Positions 14,322 through 20,647 of a stretch of 20,647 bases of DNA are shown here, one piece after another. Source of the DNA: CAZJHX01 sp964545715 (GTDB lineage Bacteria > Myxococcota_A > UBA9042 > GCA-2863065); contig CAZJHX010000178.1 of NCBI GenBank assembly GCA_964545715.1, positions 1-20,647 of the forward strand, read 5' to 3'. Within the stretch, counting starts at the first letter, position 1. Every line of letters starts with the position of its first letter. Made by a program: the position numbers and the translations under genes. Below the pieces are notes generated by a model. It searched no databases, was not told the origin of the DNA, and saw nothing but the letters and a program-made list of their open reading frames with translations.

Positions 14322-16760
14322 ATGCTGTTGAGAGTAAAGACGGCGCTTCGGGCGCTTGGCGGTTGGATTAGGCGGCGCCCCGATCTGTGGATGCCGGCGA
14401 TCTCCTGCGCCATCATCATGTTTTTCGCCATGCGGGTGTGGGGCACCGTTCACAGCGTCGCCGGCGACGACCTCCACCATCTGGCCGCGGAAGCCCAGGT
14501 CTTTGGCGTCATCGGGGAAGGCGGCGACCCGTTCGGTCCCCTGCGCATGGACTGCGGCGTCGCGCTGCTGCGCTACTATCAGCCCCTCTTCTACCTGACC
14601 ACCTCTACCCTCACCCACGTCACCGGCCTGCCGCGTCTGGCCGTGCACAACGCCGTCGTCATCCTGTGTTTCGCCCTCTCGCCATGGCTGGTCGCGTGGT
14701 CCCTGCGCCGCCTCGGCCTCGACCCATGGGCCGCCGGCCTGGCATCCCTGCTCTGCATCAGCTCCGCAGCCGGCTTCGGCAACTCGTTCGAAGCCTATTT
14801 CCGCCCCGGAATCATCTCTCAAGCCCTGGCGTACGTGTTCTTCCTGCCGTTTCTAGCGACCTATCAGTCGATGCTGGAGGGCAAGGGCGGCGCCGTCCTG
14901 CCAGCCGTCCTCCTGGCCCTGACCATGCTGAGCCATGCGCCCCTGGCCGTCTTCATGATCCTGGTCGGCGCCATACTCTTCGCGTGCGACGTCTGGCCGT
15001 TGAGACGCATCTGGAAGAAGCTGGCCGTCTTCTCCGTGCTGAGCGCCGCACTGGTCGCCTTCTGGCTCATCCCGTTCCTCACGTACCAGGACCGCTACCG
15101 TCCCGTGCCCGACAGCGTCCTGCGCCACGGCCGCGCCTGGCTGTACAACGGGCTCACCGCCGACGAGACCGTCGGCCTGCTCATGACCGGCCGCATGTTC
15201 GACGACGGCCGCACCATGAAACGCGAGAAGGTGCGCCACCGCCTGGACAAGCTCATCGACAAAGCCAACATGGGCGCCACACGCTGGGTGCGCTTTCCCC
15301 TTCTCTCCCTGCTCATCGGCGCCGGCTTCCTGCTCGCCCTCTTCCGCCTCAAGCGACGGCCGCAGCGCTTCATGGCCTCTGCCTTTGCGCTGGGCCTCCT
15401 CTTATATATAGGGCCCGACGAGATACCCTGGCTGCGCTACATCCCATTCACGCATCGCATCCAGGGCTTCCGCTCCACTGTGATGTTCGAACTCTTCGGC
15501 TTCGCCATGGCCGGCATGGCGCTGTCGGAGCTCGGTCACCGGCTCTGGGCCCTGCGCGAACACGTACGCTGGCCGCGACTACGCATCGGCTTATCGCTTG
15601 CCTTCGGCACAGCTGTGCTCGCCCTGGTGTCCCTGCTCGGCTACTACGGCGGCAAAACCGGCGACGTCAGCATCCGTGAGTGGAACACCGGCGCACACCA
15701 GCGCCTGGCCGACGCCAGCGAGCCCACCCGCGCCGGCGCGCCCCTCCGCATCCGCGACGCCTACGCCAAGCGCGACAACCGGCGCTGGTCGTACATGTTG
15801 CATAAGGGCCTGCAGAGCACCTGCGGACACTTCCTTGGCCTGGGTCCGCACTCCAAGCTCTTCTTGTGCCGCTCGCTGAAGCCGCTCAAAGACAAATACG
15901 GACTGGCGCGCCGGATGGGCTTCGGCTACTACCTCAGCGCCGGCACACCGGCCGCCAAGCTGGAAAAGCAGCGCACGCGACGCGGCAAGAAGTTCGTCGA
16001 GTTGATGCAAAAGCACAAAGGGCACTGGCTGTTCCGCGACCCCGACGCGCAGTTTCTACAGCCGCTGCAGCGCGCCGCCCTCTTCATCGCCGGCGACGCC
16101 CAATGGCTGTACGTATCCCGAGCCTGGATGAAGGCCATGGGCCGCCGCGGCGGTGGCGCCCTGCTCCCGGTCCGCGCGGACGCCGAGACCCTGGAAAACC
16201 CCGACGCGCTCAAGGCGTTTGAGGTGGTCTATGTCCTGGACCCGGACGCCCTCGACCGCAGCACCGTCCTGGCTGCCGTCTCCCACTACGCCGCCAACGG
16301 TGGCGCCGTCTTCAGCGCCGCCCCGCTGGACGGCATCGAGACCAAGCCGCTGGGCGTCGACGGCCCCGTCCTCGGCTCCGCGCTGCGCACGCCACGACTC
16401 GCCGAGTTCAAGGTCACCGACGAAGATGCCGGCCCCCACGAATGGATCCAAGGTCCGTTCTCGGGCACCGTCGATCTCCCAAAAGGCGGCTTCGTGATGC
16501 TGCCCATCCAGCACTCACCGGGGTGGCACGCCGAAGTCGACGGTGAGCCGGTCCACACACTGGCAGCCGGCCCCGGGTTCGTCGCCGCGCAGCTGCCCGC
16601 CGGTAAGCACCGGGTCACGTTTCGCTGGGAGCTCCCCGAGTCCGAGCGCGCACTCCTGGCGCTGTCTCTGCTCGCGTGGCTCATCGCTCTCTTTGCGCTG
16701 ATCCTGGCGCCTGTCCGTCGCTTGACCCTCATGCGCGCATCGCGAGCGACAGCCTCATGA
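14322..16760 (+). CDS. polytopic membrane protein, PTPS-related/YfhO-like
   Basis: 812 residues. The basic N-terminus leads to a first membrane segment (about 24-42). A loop follows with GDDLHHL (48-54), an acidic pair placed like that of GT-C glycosyltransferases. About nine more hydrophobic segments run to about residue 440, then a large extracytoplasmic domain (about 441-775), and one last membrane segment (about 778-798). Near the end, HSPGWHAEVDGEPV and LPAGKHRVTFRW match the conserved C-terminal beta domain of YfhO-like proteins. The membrane part resembles the family labelled 6-pyruvoyl-tetrahydropterin synthase-related; that name does not imply the enzyme. A role in glycan transfer or lipid-linked sugar handling is inference. 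The ribosome-binding site is weak. The stop overlaps the next start (ATGA). Confidence 0.85.
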   Translation: MLLRVKTALRALGGWIRRRPDLWMPAISCAIIMFFAMRVWGTVHSVAGDDLHHLAAEAQVFGVIGEGGDPFGPLRMDCGVALLRYYQPLFYLTTSTLTHVTGLPRLAVHNAVVILCFALSPWLVAWSLRRLGLDPWAAGLASLLCISSAAGFGNSFEAYFRPGIISQALAYVFFLPFLATYQSMLEGKGGAVLPAVLLALTMLSHAPLAVFMILVGAILFACDVWPLRRIWKKLAVFSVLSAALVAFWLIPFLTYQDRYRPVPDSVLRHGRAWLYNGLTADETVGLLMTGRMFDDGRTMKREKVRHRLDKLIDKANMGATRWVRFPLLSLLIGAGFLLALFRLKRRPQRFMASAFALGLLLYIGPDEIPWLRYIPFTHRIQGFRSTVMFELFGFAMAGMALSELGHRLWALREHVRWPRLRIGLSLAFGTAVLALVSLLGYYGGKTGDVSIREWNTGAHQRLADASEPTRAGAPLRIRDAYAKRDNRRWSYMLHKGLQSTCGHFLGLGPHSKLFLCRSLKPLKDKYGLARRMGFGYYLSAGTPAAKLEKQRTRRGKKFVELMQKHKGHWLFRDPDAQFLQPLQRAALFIAGDAQWLYVSRAWMKAMGRRGGGALLPVRADAETLENPDALKAFEVVYVLDPDALDRSTVLAAVSHYAANGGAVFSAAPLDGIETKPLGVDGPVLGSALRTPRLAEFKVTDEDAGPHEWIQGPFSGTVDLPKGGFVMLPIQHSPGWHAEVDGEPVHTLAAGPGFVAAQLPAGKHRVTFRWELPESERALLALSLLAWLIALFALILAPVRRLTLMRASRATAS

Positions 16761-17164
16761 CCGATCGCCGCCAGACCCGATCAGCCGTCATCCTCGGGTG
16801 GTTGCGCTCCTACACGGTGCCGCTCATCCTGCTGCTGACCCTTGGCCACCAGTTTGGCGCGGTCGCCGTCACCGACACCGCGCCCATCGCCCACGCGCCG
16901 CCGGACGGATATCAGTCGGTCACCGACAAGACGCGCTTGCTGTGGGCCGAGAACGGCCTCAAGGGCCCCTTCCGGGTGGAGGTGATTCTGGATGGCGGCG
17001 ACTATGAGCACCCGGTCTACAAGAAAGAGGTCTCCGGGGTCACTGTCGTGCTGCCGCGCCTGGATCCGGGCCGCATCTTCCGCTGGCGCGTCATACACGT
17101 GGACAGCGGGGTCATGTCCCGCGAGCACTGGTTCAAGACACCGGATCTACACGTCAATTATTAG
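16757..17164 (+). CDS. small membrane-anchored Fn3-like protein
   Basis: 135 residues. The ATG at 16757 overlaps the preceding stop as ATGA, which fixes the start and implies coupled translation. A short basic cytoplasmic tail precedes one membrane segment (about 12-38, with VPLILLLTLG). The remainder (about 45-130) looks like a single fibronectin type III-like beta-sandwich: TRLLWAENGLKGPFRVEVIL, then LPRLDPGRIFRWRVIHVDSG and a closing WFKTP. It should sit outside the cytoplasmic membrane beside its large partner. It may be a subunit of the upstream membrane protein. The family is unnamed to me. Confidence 0.8.
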   Translation: MTDRRQTRSAVILGWLRSYTVPLILLLTLGHQFGAVAVTDTAPIAHAPPDGYQSVTDKTRLLWAENGLKGPFRVEVILDGGDYEHPVYKKEVSGVTVVLPRLDPGRIFRWRVIHVDSGVMSREHWFKTPDLHVNY

Positions 17165-17172
17165 GGCGGGGC

Positions 17173-18054
17173 CTACGCCGCGCGCGCGGGCCTGCGCAGC
17201 TGCCGGGTCAACAGCGGCTCAGCCAGCGCAACAAACTGGTCCGGAAACTCCTGGTGCGCAAACAGCTTGCCCGGCCGGATCGCGTGCAGCTCGGCGCCTC
17301 CGGCAAACTGCTCCAGCGTGCCCTCCAGCTTGGCCAGCGGGAACCACGCGTCGTCCGCGCCCCAGACCAGGCTGACGGGCGCTTGAATCCGCGCGTGCGT
17401 CTCCGCCAGGTTGTCGACCAGGCTCCAGTCCATGCCGTTGGCCATGGCGGCTGTGCCCACCAGCGCCTTCTTGGAGTTCAGCATCGGCGCCACGAACTCA
17501 TCAAAGAACGGTCCGTCGATGAAGTCTTTGTCCGTGAAGCAGCCGCCGAAGCCCAGAAACGAGCGGCGCGCCGGCTTGAAGCGCAGCAACGACCGAAAGA
17601 CCGTCAGACTGCCCGGCATGCCGGCCAGCGCCGAGAAGAGCTGCACAGCCCACGGCCGATGACCTGGAATTTCGGTATTGCCCAGAACCAGCGCCTTGCA
17701 GCGGGGGTCCTCGGCCGCGAGAAAGCGCGCAAAGAGGCCGCCGCTATCGTGGGCGATGAGCCCATAATCTCCCAGCTCCAGCTGGCCTGCGATCGCGCGC
17801 AGGCTCTCGATGTTGCCGCCCAGCGTGATGCGCGACATGTCACGCCACTGGCTGCGACCCGCGCCCGGCAGGTCGAACAGGTGGCATGTGAAGCGGTCCT
17901 TGAGCCGGGCGACGATCTCCGCAAACGTGCCTGCGTGCAGCGGCCAGCCGTGCACGAACACCAGATCAGGACCCACGCCCACTTTCCAATAGGGCAGGCG
18001 TGCGTGTCCGATATCCAGCCAGCGCGTGGGCTCGTCGAGTGTGAATGCGTTCAT
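17173..18054 (-). CDS. alpha/beta hydrolase, Asp-nucleophile type
   Basis: 293 residues from the ATG at 18054; AGGAG 5 nt upstream (18060-18064) supports this start over a longer open frame. The fold motifs are VFVHGWPLH (32-40, oxyanion hole), LIAHDSGGLFARF with D103 at the nucleophile elbow, WGADDAWFPL (231-240, acid, D234 or D235) and LFAHQEFPDQF with H267. Asp at the elbow places it near epoxide hydrolases and haloalkane dehalogenases, not serine esterases. A cap region lies between about 130 and 215. The natural substrate cannot be told. No signal peptide. It is divergent from the XRE regulator across a palindromic operator, so that regulator probably controls it. Confidence 0.9.
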   Translation of the reverse strand: MNAFTLDEPTRWLDIGHARLPYWKVGVGPDLVFVHGWPLHAGTFAEIVARLKDRFTCHLFDLPGAGRSQWRDMSRITLGGNIESLRAIAGQLELGDYGLIAHDSGGLFARFLAAEDPRCKALVLGNTEIPGHRPWAVQLFSALAGMPGSLTVFRSLLRFKPARRSFLGFGGCFTDKDFIDGPFFDEFVAPMLNSKKALVGTAAMANGMDWSLVDNLAETHARIQAPVSLVWGADDAWFPLAKLEGTLEQFAGGAELHAIRPGKLFAHQEFPDQFVALAEPLLTRQLRRPARAA

Positions 18055-18119
18055 GGGGTCTCCTGTGCGTGGTGGTTGTCCTATGTGGCCCGCACACTGG
18101 CGGATCCCGCCGAATGCCT

Positions 18120-18151
18120 CAATTACCCGCAGAGGTAAGTGTGGGTAATTG
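18120..18151. promoter_or_regulatory. palindromic operator between hydrolase and XRE regulator
   Basis: CAATTACCC (18120-18128) and GGGTAATTG (18143-18151) form a perfect 9-bp inverted repeat with a 14-nt spacer. A further GGTAA (18134-18138) within the spacer also pairs with TTACC (18123-18127). Three copies of the same half-site in the divergent region are what autoregulation by the adjacent XRE protein would need. Binding by that protein is inference. Confidence 0.6.
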
Positions 18152-18174
18152 GCAGGCCCGCTACACTTCGGAGC

Positions 18175-19008
18175 GTGAAGACTCGACCACCACAACAAAA
18201 AGCGGGGCTCTTCCCCGCCTTGCTGAAGTACTGGCGCGGCCGCCGCGGCATGAGCCAGCTGGACCTTGCGCTGACGGCGGACGTCTCAGCGCGTCACATC
18301 AGCTTTCTCGAGACCGGCCGCGCCGGCCCGAGCGAGTCCATGATTTTGCGGCTGGCGGGCGTGCTGGACATCCCGATGCGCGAGCAAAACGCCATGCTGC
18401 GCGCGGCCGGGTTCGAGCCGCTGTTTCAGGAGCCCGACCCGACCGAGGGACTGTCGGCCGCGATCGCCGGCGCGCTGGATCGCATGCTGGCGCACCAGGA
18501 GCCGTTTCCCATGGTGGTCATGAACCGCCTGTGGGACGTGATTCGCCAAAACAAGGCCGCAGACCGGCTGCTGAAGCGCGCCGTGGCCGATCCGACGTCG
18601 ATTGAGGACGGCCGGATCAACGCGCTGAGAATGCTGTTCGACCCGCGGCAGGCGCGTCCGTTCATCGTGAACTGGGAGCGCGCCGCCCGCATGATCCTCA
18701 CCCGCCTGCAGCGCGAGGTGCTGCACCACCCCGAGGACTCGGAGCGCCACGACCTGCTCGAAGAGCTGCTGAGCTACCCCGGCGTCCCCGAGCACTGGCG
18801 GCAACCGGACCTGGCGTCCGGCAACGACGCGACCTTCACGGTGCAGCTGCAGCGCGACGGGTTGAGGCTCGGCTTTCTCACGACGCTGACGGTGTTCAGC
18901 GCGCCACAGAACGTGACGCTGGAGGAGCTGCGCATCGAGAGCTACTTTCCGCTCGATCCAGAGACGCAGATGCTGTGCGAGGGATTGGCCCGGCAGGCCG
19001 ACGACTGA
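18175..19008 (+). CDS. XRE-family regulator with MmyB-like ligand-binding domain
   Basis: 277 residues from a GTG at 18175. The N-terminal helix-turn-helix (about 13-72) includes MSQLDLALTADVSARHISFLETGR, typical of XRE/Cro proteins. The rest (about 95-265) matches the pattern of the MmyB-like ligand-binding domain: PMVVMNRLWDVIRQN, ARPFIVNWERAARMIL, and a closing LEELRIESYFPLD. Such regulators probably sense small, often lipophilic, molecules. The start is uncertain. The frame is open to 18139, which lies inside the operator. A TACACT at 18162-18167 would put transcription start on or next to the GTG, implying a nearly leaderless message. It is divergent from the hydrolase and probably controls it and itself. 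The gene abuts the next, convergent gene with no gap. Confidence 0.9.
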   Translation: MKTRPPQQKAGLFPALLKYWRGRRGMSQLDLALTADVSARHISFLETGRAGPSESMILRLAGVLDIPMREQNAMLRAAGFEPLFQEPDPTEGLSAAIAGALDRMLAHQEPFPMVVMNRLWDVIRQNKAADRLLKRAVADPTSIEDGRINALRMLFDPRQARPFIVNWERAARMILTRLQREVLHHPEDSERHDLLEELLSYPGVPEHWRQPDLASGNDATFTVQLQRDGLRLGFLTTLTVFSAPQNVTLEELRIESYFPLDPETQMLCEGLARQADD

Positions 19009-19347
19009 TCACTCGTCCTTTTGAGTGGCCGCTAGAAACGTCGCCGCCAGCGTTAAATATGTGTCCAGGTGCAGCTGCAGTCGGCTGCGAATTGCCCGCA
19101 CGTCGGGGCGCGTCTTCTGACACATCAGCGCGCGCTGAATCTCCGCGACGGCGGCGCGTAGCGGGCTCAATGCCTGCACGGTCTCGGGCTTGTCGAAATA
19201 ATTGGCGATGTCGATGGCCGCGCACAGCTCCTCTTGGAGAGAGTCCGCCAGAACGGTCAGGCGGTCGGCGGTGTAGCGAAAGTGGTCTTGGCGAAACGGA
19301 CGGCGGGTCGGGGTGTCGACGGACGGCAGGATCTTGGGTTTGTTCAC
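19009..19347 (-). CDS. small helical hypothetical protein
   Basis: 112 residues from a GTG at 19347, supported by AAGGGGGAG 8 nt upstream (19356-19364). I do not recognise it. Almost the whole chain after residue 20 is predicted amphipathic helix (FRYTADRLTVLADSLQEEL; LSPLRAAVAEIQRALM; VRAIRSRLQLHLDTYLTLAATFLAA), like a small helical bundle. No membrane segment. Its stop lies directly against the XRE stop on the other strand. An intact frame and a strong ribosome-binding site favour a real gene. Confidence 0.65.
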   Translation of the reverse strand: MNKPKILPSVDTPTRRPFRQDHFRYTADRLTVLADSLQEELCAAIDIANYFDKPETVQALSPLRAAVAEIQRALMCQKTRPDVRAIRSRLQLHLDTYLTLAATFLAATQKDE

Positions 19348-19671
19348 GATTGGGGCTCCCCCTTGTCAGCTGGTAAGAGCTCCCATCCAAGGCAAGAGCG
19401 GTGCCACCCCGGTCGGATCGCCGGCACATGTGATCTCGCGGTGTTCGCGGCCGTGCTGGGGTCTCTCGACCAAAGACCCGACGCACAAGTGTCACAATCA
19501 GGGGCCTTCAGACCCGACCCGGGTCTCATGGTGGCCCACTGTGAGACTGGAGTCCCATGATTGAGACAGATAATGAGACTCGAAGCCACGTAACCCACTG
19601 TTATTGCGGGCTGGCGGTGTTGGAACGGAACTCGCTTCAGGTGACCGCAGACCCATGACTGGAGGTGCGAT
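19348..19671. other. repeat-rich intergenic region
   Basis: No gene is supported in this 324-bp stretch. It carries clustered short repeats. AGACCC and GGGTCT form inverted pairs at 19459-19464/19474-19479 and 19510-19515/19521-19526. TGAGAC occurs at 19542-19547, 19562-19567 and 19574-19579, with GTCTCA inverted at 19523-19528 and the related GTCCCA at 19552-19557. CCCACTGT is a direct repeat (19535-19542, 19594-19601). It should hold the promoter of the gene at 19672 and of the minus-strand gene. No tRNA fold was found. Confidence 0.5.
19523..19579. repeat. phased GAGAC/GTCTC half-site array
   Basis: Five half-sites start at 19523, 19542, 19552, 19562 and 19574, in alternating orientation (GTCTCATG, TGAGAC, GTCCCATG, TGAGAC, TGAGAC). 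Steps of 19, 10, 10 and 12 bp place them roughly on one face of the helix. This looks like a cooperative binding site for a regulator of the gene at 19672, about 90 bp downstream. The regulator is unknown. Confidence 0.5.
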
Positions 19672-20214
19672 GTGCAAGGGGAAGTCATTCTGAAGATCGA
19701 GCGGCGGTTCGTCCGCGGCCGGGTGCTGGTTGGGCGGCGCGGTGCGGCGCTGGTGCGATCCGCGCTGATGGCTGCGTGGCAGCAGTGGCCGGCTCGGGTG
19801 TTCGCGGTGCAGACGCTGCCGAGGGCGGTGGGATTGCTTGTCGGCGGACCAATCGATCTGGTCGGCGCATTCATCGAGGCGTTTTTTGCGCGGCTGTTCG
19901 AGCTGGCGTCGGCGGTATTTGGTGAGCTGAGTTGGCGGGACGCCTCGATGGAGGCCATACGCCCAACGGACGTCTCGCTGAGCTCGGTGGCGTGTGTGCT
20001 GGCGACGCCCGTGCAGCGGGGACTTGTCAGCCGCGTGGAGGATTGGCTGGGCTTCAGCACGCTGGATTGGACGATGGCGCCGCTTGTCGGGGACACCCGA
20101 TCCGTGGGCGTGCCGGTGTCGCAGCTGCCCGCGTATGAGCCTTGGACAGGGGTGGACTATGCGATCGAGCTGCGTCGACTGATTCGTCGGATGGAGCCGG
20201 CCGCGGCGGCATGA
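19672..20214 (+). CDS. hypothetical protein with hydrophobic amphipathic segment
   Basis: 180 residues from a GTG at 19672; GGAGG 6 nt upstream (19661-19665) fixes the start. I do not recognise the family. The N-terminus is basic (RRFVRGRVLVGRRG). The region about 24-84 is hydrophobic and helical (AVGLLVGGPIDLVGAFIEAFFARLFELASAVFGEL) and may lie in or on the membrane. The C-terminal half is mixed with a Trp-rich patch (VEDWLGFSTLDWTM). No catalytic motif or signal cleavage site is clear. Third positions are G/C-rich, as in a real gene. It follows the repeat-rich intergenic region. Confidence 0.7.
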   Translation: MQGEVILKIERRFVRGRVLVGRRGAALVRSALMAAWQQWPARVFAVQTLPRAVGLLVGGPIDLVGAFIEAFFARLFELASAVFGELSWRDASMEAIRPTDVSLSSVACVLATPVQRGLVSRVEDWLGFSTLDWTMAPLVGDTRSVGVPVSQLPAYEPWTGVDYAIELRRLIRRMEPAAAA

Positions 20215-20318
20215 CAAAGGCGGTTGGGCTCGGGCCACGGAGACGGGGCGAGGGAGGATTATCGTTCAGCGTACATTTTTGACTCAAATAGGCGGTCGGT
20301 TGGCCCGTTCATAAGGGC

Positions 20319-20647
20319 ATGTCCTCAGATCGACGCCGTCATCCGCGCACGCCGCACCTAAGAAAAGCGACCTTCCGGTGGTGGGGGCGCGAAGTCACGG
20401 GAGCGACGACCGACCTGTCGGCCGGCGGGGCCTTTGTGACCGCGGCCGAGGTGCCGGATGTCGGGACGCGCGTGACGATTTGGTTCGACGCCGCGCCGGG
20501 CGCGCCGCGGATTGAGCTGCGCGCGCGAGTGGTGCGGTCGGTGCCTCGCGGATTTGGCGACGAGATGGGCTTTGCATTGAGGTGGCTGCAGGCGCGAACT
20601 TATGGGACGGCTGCGCAGCTGCGTGCTTTTCTGGCCGACACCTTCGG
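20319..20647 (+). CDS. PilZ domain protein (partial, cut by window end)
   Basis: The ATG at 20319 opens a frame that runs off the right edge after 109 codons. The N-terminus MSSDRRRHPRTP carries the RxxxR c-di-GMP-binding motif (R6 to R10). D32-L-S34-A-G-G37 (TDLSAGGAFV) is the second PilZ signature. Beta strands follow (TRVTIWFDA, RIELRARVVRSVP, EMGFALRWL), so the domain is essentially complete. PilZ proteins bind cyclic di-GMP and control motility, secretion or polysaccharide output. AAGGG lies only 1 nt upstream of the ATG, which is unusually close, so the start may differ. Whether other domains follow cannot be seen. Confidence 0.9.
   Translation, partial: MSSDRRRHPRTPHLRKATFRWWGREVTGATTDLSAGGAFVTAAEVPDVGTRVTIWFDAAPGAPRIELRARVVRSVPRGFGDEMGFALRWLQARTYGTAAQLRAFLADTF

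Noticed and set aside
19575..19610. tRNA-like T-arm on the minus strand (GGCTTCGAGTC)
   Set aside because: The flanking bases do not form a T-stem, and no acceptor or anticodon stem can be drawn.
19498..20238. Long minus-strand frames opposite the gene at 19672
   Set aside because: They lack a ribosome-binding site and have low-complexity Arg/Pro/His composition. The plus-strand frame has a GGAGG site and coding-like third positions.
1..20647. CRISPR array, insertion sequence, rRNA or tRNA genes
   Set aside because: I saw no regularly spaced long repeats, transposase motifs or RNA folds anywhere in the window.

Overview
The window is high-GC bacterial DNA with GC-rich third codon positions, tightly packed genes and a mix of ATG and GTG starts. 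The gene content points to a predatory or soil-type member of the former Deltaproteobacteria (Myxococcota or Bradymonadota). It includes a wax ester synthase/DGAT, a calpain-type protease, a PilZ protein, a lone receiver protein, a TIR-TPR membrane protein, and a GH5 lipoprotein with an Asp/Val-rich linker. The taxonomic placement is inference; there is no rRNA or marker gene here.

Region A (about 317-7379) looks accessory. It holds two divergent pairs. A membrane-anchored TIR-TPR protein (minus) faces a 149-residue protein with a C-terminal zinc ribbon (plus). A 453-residue TPR protein (minus) then faces a 981-residue protein (plus) whose last 70 or so residues look like a HigB/Gp49-type RelE-superfamily toxin domain. 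A long interrupted palindrome lies between the second pair. I read this as a candidate defence or stress-response island of unusual composition. That function is not demonstrated.

Region B (7436-11139) is a plus-strand run: a GH5 glycoside hydrolase lipoprotein, an LVIVD-repeat lipoprotein whose start overlaps the GH5 stop, and a WS/DGAT acyltransferase. Region C (11136-14070, minus) holds a receiver-only response regulator, a calpain-family cysteine protease, and a beta-helix protein translationally coupled to the protease by an ATGA overlap. Region D (14322-17164, plus) encodes a large PTPS-related/YfhO-like membrane protein coupled by ATGA to a small membrane-anchored Fn3-like protein.

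Region E (17173-19347) has an alpha/beta hydrolase (minus) divergent from an XRE regulator with an MmyB-like ligand-binding domain, sharing a palindromic intergenic operator, plus a small helical hypothetical protein. Region F (19348 to the end) has a 324-bp intergenic stretch full of short GAGAC/GTCTC repeats, a hypothetical protein, and the first 109 codons of a PilZ-domain protein cut by the window edge.
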